Below, piece by piece: positions 15,649 to 24,017 of a DNA stretch of 64,000 nt (its first letter is position 1; the number at the start of each line of letters is the position of its first letter). This DNA comes from Kocuria rosea subsp. polaris (lineage in GTDB: Bacteria; Actinomycetota; Actinomycetes; Actinomycetales; Micrococcaceae): contig NZ_LQBK01000033.1 in NCBI RefSeq assembly GCF_001483755.1, forward strand, positions 1 through 64,000. The letters run 5' to 3'. Both the position numbers and the translations under genes were made by a program. A model generated the notes under the pieces. That model was not told the origin of the DNA and did not search any database. It was given only the letters and a program-made list of their open reading frames with translations.

Positions 15649-17156
15649 GCCCCCGATCCTCGCAGACTCCCGCCGGTGTCCGGGACAGCGGCGCGGACGG
15701 GGGCGCGGACGTCGGTCTCGGCGGCTCCCGGGCCGGTGCCGCCGGGAGGCAGGGGGCAGCGGGTGCGCACCCGCCAGCCGGGCCGGCCCGTCCGCGGCCC
15801 GATCTCCGCCTCCCCGCCGTGCAGGCGGACGCGCTCGCGCAGCCCCTGGAGGCCGAAGCCGGTGCCGGCGGTGCCGGGGCGGGCCGAGCCGTCGTCGAGC
15901 ACCTCGAGCTCGAACCACGGCCCCTGCGGGCCGCGGCCGGTGCGCAGGGTGACGGACGCCGTGGTGGCCGTCGAGTGGCGGATCACGTTGGACAGGGACT
16001 CCTGGGCGCACCGGAAGGCCGACAGGCCGAGGGCCGGCGGGATCCTGTCCAGGTCACCGGGGACGTCCTCGACCAGCCGGACGTCCACCGCGAGCCCGTT
16101 GTCGGCGTGCAGCCGGGCGAGGTCGGGGATGTCGGCCAGGCCGGGGTCGGGCCGCCGCGCCGCGGCGGACGTGCCCCGGCCGGGGCCCGGGGGGCCGTCC
16201 TCGCCCTCGGCGCGCAGCACTCCGAGCAGCTGGCGCAGCTCCCCCACCGCGGTCCGGCTGGACGCCTCGATGGTGCGCAGCGCGGTGGTGGCGGCGGCCG
16301 GGTCACGGCTCAGGACCTTGCGCGCGGCACCGGCCTGGATGCCGATCACGGACACGTGGTGGGCGACGACGTCGTGCAGCTCCCGGGCGATGCGCAGCCG
16401 CTCGTCGACGACGGCACGGCGGGCGATCTCCTGGGACTGCTCCCGGATCCGCTGCGCCTGCGCGGCGAGGCGGTGCTGCTGCAGCGCGGCCCGCCAGGAC
16501 GCGCGCCCGGCGAGCACCGCCCCGCCGAAGTACACGGCGTTCACGAGCAGCGTGAACACCGCGTAGGACGGCAGCTGGGGCAGCGGCCCGTCGACCTCGC
16601 CCAGGCCGGTGAGGAAGTCCGCGTAGGCGTTGGTGACGGTGAAGGCCCCGAGCAGCCACAGGCCCATGGTCCCCACGACCACGGACATCGCGACCCACAG
16701 GGCCTGGCGGTCGCGCGACCAGGCGACGGCGGCGTAGAGGGCCGCGAAGTAGGCGCCCTGGAAGGGCAGCGTCAGGGCGGCCGTGGGACTGGCGTAGGTC
16801 AGGCCCAGGAACAGCGCGGAGGACGCGACCACGACCGGCAGCGGGAAGCGCCGGCGCAGGGCGAGGGGCACCACGATGAGCACGGTGCTGAGGTAGAACC
16901 GCCAGGGCTCGTCCCCGTCCGCGAGCCCCGCGTAGCTGTGCACCAGCACGGAGGCCAGCAGGGCGACCAGCAGGAAGCCCAGGGCGGCCAGCACGTCGTT
17001 GCGCCGCTGGGCCGCCGTGGGCGCGGGACGGGACCAGAACGGGTCCTCGGGGTCGTTCAGCCAGGCCGTGACGCGGGACGCGAGCGGGGCGCGCCGGCCG
17101 GCGGCCGGAGTGGTCTCCGGCCCGTCGTCCGGGTCCGTGGCGGGTGGGGTGTGCAC
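15645..17156 (-). CDS. Sensor histidine kinase, HisKA_3 family
   Basis: Membrane sensor partner of the response regulator. It has 503 residues from GTG at 17156. This start is chosen because a TACCGT box ends 7 bases upstream; the earlier GTG at 17165 lies inside that box. About six hydrophobic segments cover 55-215, then a coiled linker. Phosphoacceptor H261 is in ARELHDVVAHHVSVIGIQAG. The C-terminal ATPase domain has an N-box around ESLSNVIRHS and the G-box GFGLQGLRERVRLHGG. The signal is unknown; the architecture resembles DesK/LiaS-type kinases. Confidence 0.92.
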   Translation of the reverse strand: MHTPPATDPDDGPETTPAAGRRAPLASRVTAWLNDPEDPFWSRPAPTAAQRRNDVLAALGFLLVALLASVLVHSYAGLADGDEPWRFYLSTVLIVVPLALRRRFPLPVVVASSALFLGLTYASPTAALTLPFQGAYFAALYAAVAWSRDRQALWVAMSVVVGTMGLWLLGAFTVTNAYADFLTGLGEVDGPLPQLPSYAVFTLLVNAVYFGGAVLAGRASWRAALQQHRLAAQAQRIREQSQEIARRAVVDERLRIARELHDVVAHHVSVIGIQAGAARKVLSRDPAAATTALRTIEASSRTAVGELRQLLGVLRAEGEDGPPGPGRGTSAAARRPDPGLADIPDLARLHADNGLAVDVRLVEDVPGDLDRIPPALGLSAFRCAQESLSNVIRHSTATTASVTLRTGRGPQGPWFELEVLDDGSARPGTAGTGFGLQGLRERVRLHGGEAEIGPRTGRPGWRVRTRCPLPPGGTGPGAAETDVRAPVRAAVPDTGGSLRGSGA

Positions 17157-17163
17157 GCCACCC

Positions 17164-17169
17164 ACGGTA
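17164..17169 (-). promoter_or_regulatory. -10 box for the leaderless histidine kinase gene
   Basis: TACCGT on the minus strand with a 7-base gap to GTG at 17156. It overlaps the alternative upstream GTG codon, which argues against that codon as the start. Confidence 0.5.
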
Positions 17170-17223
17170 GCCCGCGGTGGCGGGCGCGGAACTCCGCCCC
17201 GCGGGGGATCCCGCGCCGGGGGC

Positions 17224-18531
17224 TCAGCCGCGGTGCAGGCCGAAGAAGCGGCGCAGCCGTGCCCGCGAGCCCGGGGCGGGGGGCGCCTCCGGGAGCCGCT
17301 CCGCCGTCCCGGCGGCCGGGGGCTGCTCCTCGCTCCGGCGGCGGCGCGCGCCGCGCAGGGCGGCGTAGTAGGCGCTCTCCGCGGCGGCGTCCGCGAGCAG
17401 CGCCGCCGAGAGGGTGCCGAGCACGCGTGCCCCGGCCCCGCCGCGCCGGGCCGCCCCGGCGAGCCCCACCCCGAGGGCGGTCTCGGTGCCCGCGACGGCC
17501 AGCAGGAGCTCCGGCCGGCGGACGAGGGCCCGCTGGTACCGCGCGAGGAGCCCGTCCCCGGTGGGCTCGATGGTCATCCCCCGCAGCAGGGCCGGGCCCA
17601 CGCCCGTGGGCTCGTAGTGCTCGGCGCCCTCGGTCCCCGCGAGCTCCCGGCGGCCCTCCACGACCTTGGCGGCCAGCACGGGCAGGCCCAGCAGCTGCAG
17701 GACGGACTCCAGGACCAGGTCGGTGGACTCCCCCAGCACGTAGTTGCGCAGCCGGTTGGTCTCGGCCGGGTCGAGGTCGAAGACCGAGGCCACGGACTCG
17801 ATCTGCAGGTCCGAGGTGCCGCCGGAGCACAGCCGGACGAGATCGCGCTCGAAGCGGGCGGCCGGCGTCTCCTCGGCCTCGACCGACACCCCGCCGGCGG
17901 GGAGCCACTCGGGGCCCCACTCGAGGGCGCACACGGCGTCGGCGGCCTCCAGCTCGGTGACGGACGCGGGGTCCTCCCCGGCGAGCAGGACCTCGAAGGA
18001 GCGGGTGGCCCCGTCCGAGGACAGCGCCACGGCGGTCTCCGCGAGACCGGTGCGCACGGCCCAGAAGTCGACCTCCGCGTCGAAGACCACCACGGACCAG
18101 CCGTGCCGGGACACCGCGGTGAACCCGGTGCCGGACAGGGCCGCCAGCACGGGCAGCTCGGGCGCGTCCAGGCGCACGAGCAGCACCCGGCGCAGCCCGG
18201 GGTGCTCGGGCCGGAGCTGCTGGCCGGTCATCCGCGCGAGCGTCGAGGAGAGCTCGTCGAGGGTGCACCCGGTGGCCACGGAGCCGTCCTCGGCGGCCTG
18301 CGCCAGCCGGCCCTCGGCGTCGGCGAGGAACATCAGCTGCGTGGCGCGGGGGCCCTCGGCGTAGGCGCTGATGAGGCGGTGGTGGGCGATGATCCTGCGC
18401 ATCCCCTCGCAGGTGGGCCGCAGCCCGGAGCCGTCGGACGCGGTGGCCTCCGTCGCGCACAGCACCGTGGCGGGCACCAGGTCCCACGTGGAGGCGGGGG
18501 ATGCGATGTCGTCGGCGGGGAGTGAGGTCAT
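17224..18531 (-). CDS. Unrecognised 435-residue protein
   Basis: I do not recognise this family. It looks soluble: no signal peptide, no convincing membrane helix, balanced composition except an Arg/Pro-rich C-terminal tail (about 395-435). The N-terminal half alternates strands and helices (LRRVLLVRLDAPELPVLAAL, WSVVVFDAEVDFWAVR). The C-terminal part is Ala-rich and helical (ARVLGTLSAALLADAAAESA). A TAGCAT box lies exactly 6 bases before the ATG, so a leaderless single-gene transcript is likely. It sits alone between the two-component operon and a Nudix gene, so context gives no clear role. Confidence 0.8.
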   Translation of the reverse strand: MTSLPADDIASPASTWDLVPATVLCATEATASDGSGLRPTCEGMRRIIAHHRLISAYAEGPRATQLMFLADAEGRLAQAAEDGSVATGCTLDELSSTLARMTGQQLRPEHPGLRRVLLVRLDAPELPVLAALSGTGFTAVSRHGWSVVVFDAEVDFWAVRTGLAETAVALSSDGATRSFEVLLAGEDPASVTELEAADAVCALEWGPEWLPAGGVSVEAEETPAARFERDLVRLCSGGTSDLQIESVASVFDLDPAETNRLRNYVLGESTDLVLESVLQLLGLPVLAAKVVEGRRELAGTEGAEHYEPTGVGPALLRGMTIEPTGDGLLARYQRALVRRPELLLAVAGTETALGVGLAGAARRGGAGARVLGTLSAALLADAAAESAYYAALRGARRRRSEEQPPAAGTAERLPEAPPAPGSRARLRRFFGLHRG

Positions 18532-18537
18532 GGCCCC

Positions 18538-18543
18538 ATGCTA
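18538..18543 (-). promoter_or_regulatory. -10 box for the leaderless 435-residue protein gene
   Basis: TAGCAT on the minus strand, 6 bases before the ATG at 18531. No -35 match. Confidence 0.5.
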
Positions 18544-18601
18544 CGCCGTCGCCGGGGACGCCCCACGGGTCCGGGGAGCGTCCCCGGCGGCGCGGATCCG
18601 C

Positions 18602-19087
18602 TCAGGCGGGCCCGTCGACGAGCTCGGCCGTGGTCCCGTCCTCGAGGGCCGCCAGCCCCGCCCGCAGCCGGCGGGCCAGCCCGGGCCGCAGGTACCGGTC
18701 CAGCTCCGCGGGGGCGGTCCAGCGGTGGCTGAGCAGCTCCTCCTCCTGGACCGTGATGGGCGTGTCGGCGCCGATGACGCCGCCGTCGTAGACGAAGGAG
18801 ACCGAGTCCCCCCACAGCCCCATGGCCACGCCGTGGTGGACGACGAGCAGCCGGCCCTCGGGCAGGTGCAGGCCGACCTCCTCGACGACCTCGCGGAAGC
18901 ACCCGGTCCGGGGGTCCTCCCCCGCCTCGACGGTGCCGCCGGGCACGGTCCAGTCCGACTTGTAGTTGGGCTCGACGATCAGCACCCGGCCCGCGGGGTC
19001 GCGGATGAGGGCCTCCGCGGCGAGGCGGCGGGTCGGCAGGGAGTCCACGAACTGCTTCAGCTCGCTCTCGGACAGGTAGGAGCTCAC
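18602..19087 (-). CDS. Nudix hydrolase
   Basis: Hydrolyses a nucleoside diphosphate linked to another moiety; substrate unknown. It has 161 residues. The Nudix box runs from about G51 to L73 with GTVEAGEDPRTGCFREVVEE followed by VGL, matching Gx5Ex7REUxEExGU. The GTG start is 7 bases after the ffh stop without a ribosome-binding site, which suggests coupled translation. A following 70-base gap separates it from the next gene. No membrane segment. Confidence 0.92.
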   Translation of the reverse strand: MSSYLSESELKQFVDSLPTRRLAAEALIRDPAGRVLIVEPNYKSDWTVPGGTVEAGEDPRTGCFREVVEEVGLHLPEGRLLVVHHGVAMGLWGDSVSFVYDGGVIGADTPITVQEEELLSHRWTAPAELDRYLRPGLARRLRAGLAALEDGTTAELVDGPA

Positions 19088-19094
19088 GGCGCGA

Positions 19095-20678
19095 TCACTG
19101 CCCCAGGAACTTCTCGAAGCCCTTGGGCAGGTTCAGGTCCGCGGGCTCCGGCTGCCCCTGGGCGGCGCCGAACGCCGACCCGGCCGGCGCCTTCTGCTTC
19201 CGCTGTTGCTCGAGGGCCGCGTTCTCCTGCGCCCGCTTGGCGGGGTTGCCGGAGCGGGACCCGCCCTTCTTCGCGGAGCCCTTGCCCTTGCCCTTCTTCG
19301 GGCCGCCGCCCGCCCCGGGCATCCCGGGGATGCCGCCGGGCATGCCGGGCACGCTCTTGCCCTGGGCCAGGCGCTTCATCATCTTCTGCGCCTGGGCGAA
19401 GCGCTCCATGAGCTGGTTCACCTCGGAGACGGTGACGCCGGAACCCTTGGCGATGCGGGCGCGGCGGGAGCCGTTGATGATCTTCGGCGCCACCCGCTCG
19501 TGCGGGGTCATGGACCGGACGATGGCCTCCACGCGGTCGATCTCGCGCTCGTCGAAGTTCTCCAGCTGCTCGCGCATGCCGGCGGCGCCCGGCATCATCA
19601 TGAGCATCTTCTTCATCGACCCCATCTTGCGCAGCTGCTGCATCTGGGCGAGGAAGTCCTCGAAGGTGAAGTCCTCCTGGTCGGTGAACTTCCGGGCCAT
19701 CTTCTCGGCCTCGTCGCGGTCCCACTGCTTCTCGGCCTGCTCGATCAGCGTGAGGACGTCGCCCATGTCGAGGATGCGGGACGCCATGCGGTCCGGGTGG
19801 AACTGCTCGAAGTCGTCGACGTTCTCGCCGGTGGAGGCGAACATGATGGGCTTGCCGGTCACGGAGGCCACCGACAGCGCGGCGCCGCCGCGGGCGTCGC
19901 CGTCGAGCTTGGACAGGACCACGCCCGTGAAGTCGACGCCCTCGTTGAAGGCCTGGGCCGTGTTCACGGCGTCCTGGCCGATCATCGCGTCGATGACGAA
20001 GAGCACCTCGTCGGGGCGCACGGCGTCGCGGATGTCGCGGGCCTGCTCCATGAGGGCCTCGTCGATGCCGAGCCGGCCGGCGGTGTCCACGATGACCACG
20101 TCGTGCAGGCGCGCGCGGGCCTGGGCCACGCCGTCGCGGGCGACCTGCACGGGATCGCCCGTCGGGTCGTCGAACTCCGAGGTGGTGCCCGGGTGCGGGG
20201 CGTAGACCGGCACCCCGGCGCGCTCGCCCACGACCTGCAGCTGGGTGACCGCGTTGGGCCGCTGGAGGTCGGAGGCCACGAGCAGGGGCCGGTGCCCCTG
20301 GCCCTTGAGCCACTTGCCGAGCTTGCCGGCCAGGGTCGTCTTGCCGGCGCCCTGGAGGCCGGCGAGCATGATGATCGTGGGGCCGGTCTTGGCCATCCGG
20401 ATCCGGCGGGTCTGCCCGCCGAGGATGTTCTGCAGCTCCTCGTTGACGATCTTCACGACCTGCTGGCCGGGGTTCAGCGCCTCGGAGACCTCGAGCCCCA
20501 GGGCCCGCTCCTTGACCGCGGCGGTGAACTCGCGCACGACCGGCACGGCGACGTCGGCGTCGAGCAGGGCGCGGCGGATCTCCCGCACGGTGGCGTCGAC
20601 GTCCGCCTCGGTCAGGCGGCCCTTGCCTTTGAGGTTCTTGAAGGTGGCGGTCAACCGGTCGGACAGTGAATTGAACAC
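19095..20678 (-). CDS. ffh: Signal recognition particle protein Ffh
   Basis: The SRP54 GTPase that binds 4.5S RNA and nascent signal sequences and docks on FtsY. It has 527 residues. The N domain (1-95) is followed by the G domain with G1 GLQGAGKT at 107-114, DTAGRLGIDE, and SKLDGDARGG. The M domain has Met-rich MKKMLMMMPG and ERFAQAQKMMKRLAQGKS. A long basic Gly/Lys tail extends past the usual ~450 residues. The GTG start has no clear Shine-Dalgarno, and a CGAAAGC/GCTTTCG inverted repeat lies just upstream. Confidence 0.97.
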   Translation of the reverse strand: MFNSLSDRLTATFKNLKGKGRLTEADVDATVREIRRALLDADVAVPVVREFTAAVKERALGLEVSEALNPGQQVVKIVNEELQNILGGQTRRIRMAKTGPTIIMLAGLQGAGKTTLAGKLGKWLKGQGHRPLLVASDLQRPNAVTQLQVVGERAGVPVYAPHPGTTSEFDDPTGDPVQVARDGVAQARARLHDVVIVDTAGRLGIDEALMEQARDIRDAVRPDEVLFVIDAMIGQDAVNTAQAFNEGVDFTGVVLSKLDGDARGGAALSVASVTGKPIMFASTGENVDDFEQFHPDRMASRILDMGDVLTLIEQAEKQWDRDEAEKMARKFTDQEDFTFEDFLAQMQQLRKMGSMKKMLMMMPGAAGMREQLENFDEREIDRVEAIVRSMTPHERVAPKIINGSRRARIAKGSGVTVSEVNQLMERFAQAQKMMKRLAQGKSVPGMPGGIPGMPGAGGGPKKGKGKGSAKKGGSRSGNPAKRAQENAALEQQRKQKAPAGSAFGAAQGQPEPADLNLPKGFEKFLGQ

Positions 20679-20772
20679 GGGTCGAAAGCTGCTTTCGTCG
20701 AGGGAGGCGGCCGGTGCGCCGCGGTCTGCGCCGCGGGCCGAGGCCCGGCCCGGTGTGGCGGGTCAGTGTCCA

Positions 20773-20778
20773 AGGTTA
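20773..20778 (-). promoter_or_regulatory. Possible -10 box for ffh
   Basis: TAACCT on the minus strand in an AT-richer patch (AAGGTTAGCAA on the plus strand), about 90 bases upstream of the ffh start. No good -35 is seen. Confidence 0.35.
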
Positions 20779-20825
20779 GCAACTCCGGGCGGTGCGGGGC
20801 CCTCCGCCCTCGCCGCGGCGACGAC

Positions 20826-20863
20826 GACGGCCGGTCCCCTCCCGGTGGAGGGGACCGGCCGTC
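20826..20863 (-). terminator. Terminator hairpin after glnK
   Basis: A 17-base arm 20826-20842 pairs perfectly with 20847-20863 around a 4-base loop, 14 bases past the glnK stop codon. It isolates amtB-glnK from ffh. Confidence 0.88.
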
Positions 20864-20876
20864 GGGCCCGGTGGGC

Positions 20877-21215
20877 TCAGAGCGCCGTCTCGTCGCGCTC
20901 GCCGGTGCGCACGCGCACGGCCTGGTGCACGTCCGTGACCCAGACCTTGCCGTCACCGGCGCGGCCGGTGTTGGCGGAGGAGACGATGACGTCCACGATG
21001 TCGGTGGCCTGGTGGTCGTCCACGAGGATCTCCACCCGGACCTTCTCGAGCAGGTCCACCGTGTACTCCGCGCCCCGGTAGACCTCGGTGTGCCCGCGCT
21101 GCTGCCCGTAGCCGTGCACGTTCTGGACGGTCATGCCCTGGACGCCGTAGGACTCGAGCGCGGACTTGATGTCCTTGAACTTCTCCGGGCGCACGATCGC
21201 GGTGACGAGTTTCAT
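20877..21215 (-). CDS. glnK: Nitrogen regulatory protein P-II (GlnK/GlnB)
   Basis: Trimeric sensor of ATP/ADP and 2-oxoglutarate that plugs the ammonium channel when nitrogen is plentiful. It is 112 residues, the family length. It begins MKLVTAIVRPEKFKDIKSAL, and the T-loop runs GQQRGHTEVYRGAEY with Tyr51 retained as the modification site. The B-loop is GRAGDGKVWV. ATG follows GGAGG-like sequence and lies 51 bases after amtB. No glnD follows in this locus; a strong terminator does. Confidence 0.96.
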   Translation of the reverse strand: MKLVTAIVRPEKFKDIKSALESYGVQGMTVQNVHGYGQQRGHTEVYRGAEYTVDLLEKVRVEILVDDHQATDIVDVIVSSANTGRAGDGKVWVTDVHQAVRVRTGERDETAL

Positions 21216-21266
21216 GGGAGGAGTGCCTTTCGTGAGGAGGGGATGTGCCGGCGGCCGCCGCACGGC

Positions 21267-22580
21267 TCAGCTGTGCACGGGCTCGGAGCGGCCGGGCTCG
21301 AAGGACGTGGCGTCCCCGCCGGCGGTGTGCCGGCCCGGGGTGAAGGAGCCCGTGGCGTCGCCGGCCAGCGCGTAGCCGGACTCGGCGTGCTGGGTGATGT
21401 CGATGCCGTCGATCTCGTCCCGCACGGGGATCCGGAAGCCGATGGTCCGGTCGATCACGAAGGCGATGACGAAGGTCAGCACCGCGCAGTACAGCACCGA
21501 GACGAGCACCGCCACGACCTGGGTGAGCAGCAGGCCGAAGCCGCCGCCGTAGAACAGGCCCGCCGTGCCCTCGGAGGGCAGGGCCACGAAGCCCAGAGCC
21601 ACGGTGCCGACCACGCCGGAGACCAGGTGCACGCCGATCACGTCCAGGGAGTCGTCCATGCGCAGCCGGTACTTGAGCCCCACGGCGAGCGCCGAGCAGA
21701 TGCCGGCCACGAAGCCGATCCCGATCGCCCAGACCGGGGAGACGTTGGCGCAGGCCGGGGTGATGGCCACGAGCCCGGCCACGGCGCCGGAGGCGGCGCC
21801 AAGGGACGTGGCGTGCTTGTCGCGGATCCGCTCGGTGAGCAGCCAGCCCAGCATCGCGGCGGAGGGGGCCACGAGGGTGTTGATCCAGATGAGCCCGGCC
21901 TGCTCCGCGGTGCCGGCGGCGCCGGCGTTGAAGCCGAACCAGCCGAACCACAGGATCGCGGCGCCGAGCATCACGAGCGGCAGGTTGTGGGGGCGCTGGC
22001 TCGGGTCCTTGCCGAAGCCCTGGCGGGCGCCGACGATCAGGATGAGGACGAGCGCGGCCACGCCGGCGTTGATGTGCACCACGAGGCCGCCGGCGAAGTC
22101 GATGGCCTCACCGAGGACGGAGCCCACGGCCCCGTCCTCGGTGAGCAGCCCGCCGCCCCACACCATGTAGGCCAGGGGGGCGTAGACGAGCGTGGCCCAG
22201 ACGGGCACGAACACGGCCCAGGCGCCGAAGCGGGCCCGGTCGGCGATCGCCCCGGAGATCAGGGCGACGGTGATGATGGCGAAGGTCCCGCCGTAGGCGG
22301 CGCCGAGGAGGTCCTCGCTGCCCAGCACGTCGCCCAGGGCGAAGGACGGCACGGGGCTGCCCGTGAGCCCGCCCAGCAGCGGGTCCCCGCCGCTCATGGA
22401 GTAGCCCCACAGCACCCACACCACGGAGACGAACGCGATGGAGATGAAGCTCATCATCATCATGTTCAGGACGCCCTTGGCGCGGGTCATCCCTCCGTAG
22501 AACAGGGCCAGTCCCGGGGTCATGAAGAAGACCATGGCTGCCGCGACGATCGTCCACACGTGTCCAGCGGTGATATCCAC
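21267..22580 (-). CDS. amtB: Ammonium transporter AmtB
   Basis: Trimeric ammonium channel of the inner membrane. It has 437 residues with about eleven membrane helices, starting VDITAGHVWTIVAAAMVFFM. The family features FMTPGLALFYGGMTR, the pore His in VVHINAGVAAL and the second pore His in VIGVHLVSGVVG are all visible. GTG at 22580 is chosen because AGAGAGG lies 8 bases upstream. The C-terminal tail, EIDGIDITQHAESGYAL, matches the conserved regulatory tail. It is coupled with glnK and placed between ftsY and ffh, as in other actinobacteria. Confidence 0.96.
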   Translation of the reverse strand: MDITAGHVWTIVAAAMVFFMTPGLALFYGGMTRAKGVLNMMMMSFISIAFVSVVWVLWGYSMSGGDPLLGGLTGSPVPSFALGDVLGSEDLLGAAYGGTFAIITVALISGAIADRARFGAWAVFVPVWATLVYAPLAYMVWGGGLLTEDGAVGSVLGEAIDFAGGLVVHINAGVAALVLILIVGARQGFGKDPSQRPHNLPLVMLGAAILWFGWFGFNAGAAGTAEQAGLIWINTLVAPSAAMLGWLLTERIRDKHATSLGAASGAVAGLVAITPACANVSPVWAIGIGFVAGICSALAVGLKYRLRMDDSLDVIGVHLVSGVVGTVALGFVALPSEGTAGLFYGGGFGLLLTQVVAVLVSVLYCAVLTFVIAFVIDRTIGFRIPVRDEIDGIDITQHAESGYALAGDATGSFTPGRHTAGGDATSFEPGRSEPVHS

Positions 22581-22686
22581 GATGTGCACCTCTCTCTGAA
22601 AAGTTGTCAGGTCACCGGTGCCACTGGCCCGTGCCCCGTGGGGCCGTCCGGTGCTCACCGTTCCCTGTCGAGTCTCCGAGAGAGAT

Positions 22687-22744
22687 GTTTCGTCCGCCGC
22701 CGCGCGGCGTTGCGGACATGTTTCACGCCCGCCGCAATGGTTAC
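22687..22744 (-). promoter_or_regulatory. Possible nitrogen-regulator operator upstream of amtB
   Basis: On the minus strand GAAAC occurs at 22687-22691 and 22720-22724, 33 bases apart, with GCAAC at 22709-22713, 11 bases from the second. GTAAC lies at 22740-22744. Alternating GTnAC/GAAAC-like pentamers with 11-base phasing resemble GlnR boxes, but the fit is incomplete and the expected 22-base element is missing. Confidence 0.35.
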
Positions 22745-22789
22745 GCGTACGTGAACTGCGGCGGGCGTGTGGGGGGAAAGGGGGACGGA

Positions 22790-23935
22790 TCAGTCGAGCA
22801 GGGCGTCCACGAAGCTCTCCGGCTCGAAGGGCGCCAGGTCGTCCGGCCCCTCGCCGAGGCCGATGAGCTTGACGGGCACCCCGAGGCTCTTCTGGATCGC
22901 CACCACGATGCCGCCCTTGGCGGTGCCGTCCAGCTTGGTGAGGACGATGCCGGTGACGTCGACGACCTCGGCGAAGACCCGCGCCTGGGTCATCCCGTTC
23001 TGCCCGGTGGTGGCGTCGATGACGAGCAGCACCTCGTCGACGGTCGCGGCCTTCTCCACGACCCGCTTGATCTTCCCGAGCTGGTCCATCAGGCCCGCCT
23101 TGTTCTGCAGCCGGCCGGCGGTGTCGATCATCACGACGTCCACCTCGTGCTCGATGCCGGTGGTCACGGCGTCGTAGGCCACGGAGGCGGGGTCGGCGCC
23201 CTCGACCTGCGAGCGCACGGTGGGCACGCCCACCCGGGCGCCCCAGGTGGAGAGCTGGTCGGCGGCCGCGGCGCGGAAGGTGTCCGCGGCGCCGAGGACG
23301 ACGTCCTTGTCCTCGGCGACGAGCACGCGGGCGAGCTTGCCCACGGTGGTGGTCTTGCCGACGCCGTTGACGCCCACCACGAGGACGACGGCGGGGATCG
23401 GCCCCTTGCGGTGCACGGCCAGGGACCGGTCCATGGACGGGTCGACCAGGGCGACGAGCTCCTCCCGGAGCATGGCCTTCACGTGGGCGGGGTCGTGGGT
23501 GCCCTCGACCTTGACCCGGCGCTGGAGGGCCTCGACGAGGTCCAGGGACGCGTCCGTGCCGAGGTCGGCCAGCAGCAGCGTCTCCTCGATCTCGTCCCAG
23601 ACGTCCTGGTCGATGCGGTCGCGCGAGAGCAGGGCCAGCAGGCCCTTGCCGAAGACGTTGTTGGACTTGGCCAGCCGCCCGCGCAGCCGCGCCATCCGGG
23701 ACGCCGCCGACTCGGGGCGGTCGAGGGCCGGCCGGGTGGTCTCCGGCGGGACCGGGGCGGTGCCGGGCTCCAGGTCCCCCGGGGCGGCGACCGGACCGCC
23801 CTCGAGGTCGTCGGGGTCCCGGGTGGAGGGGTAGCCGCCGCGGGGCGCCTTGGGGCCCCGCAGCAGGACCAGACCGAGCAGCCCGAGGACCACGACGGCG
23901 ATGAGGACGTAGGCGAGAACGGGTATCGAATCCAC
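22790..23935 (-). CDS. ftsY: Signal recognition particle receptor FtsY
   Basis: The membrane-bound GTPase that receives the Ffh-ribosome complex. It has 381 residues. The N-terminal helix VLAYVLIAVVVLGLLGLVLL is a true membrane anchor, as usual in actinobacteria, and is followed by an acidic Pro-rich linker to about 75. The NG domain has G1 GVNGVGKT at 188-195, DTAGRLQNK, and TKLDGTAKGG. The GTG start has GGAGG only one base away, too close for a good site, so the start may be off by a few codons. Confidence 0.96.
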   Translation of the reverse strand: MDSIPVLAYVLIAVVVLGLLGLVLLRGPKAPRGGYPSTRDPDDLEGGPVAAPGDLEPGTAPVPPETTRPALDRPESAASRMARLRGRLAKSNNVFGKGLLALLSRDRIDQDVWDEIEETLLLADLGTDASLDLVEALQRRVKVEGTHDPAHVKAMLREELVALVDPSMDRSLAVHRKGPIPAVVLVVGVNGVGKTTTVGKLARVLVAEDKDVVLGAADTFRAAAADQLSTWGARVGVPTVRSQVEGADPASVAYDAVTTGIEHEVDVVMIDTAGRLQNKAGLMDQLGKIKRVVEKAATVDEVLLVIDATTGQNGMTQARVFAEVVDVTGIVLTKLDGTAKGGIVVAIQKSLGVPVKLIGLGEGPDDLAPFEPESFVDALLD

Positions 23936-24005
23936 GCCTCCCAGCTTCTCACACCGCCCGGTCGCGGGCCGGTGGCCGCGGGGCCGGGGGCGCCGCCCGG
24001 GGTCC

Positions 24006-24011
24006 TAGACT
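24006..24011 (+). promoter_or_regulatory. -10 box for the leaderless MFS gene
   Basis: TAGACT, with 6 bases to the GTG start at 24018. No -35 is visible. Confidence 0.55.
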
Positions 24012-24017
24012 CGACGG

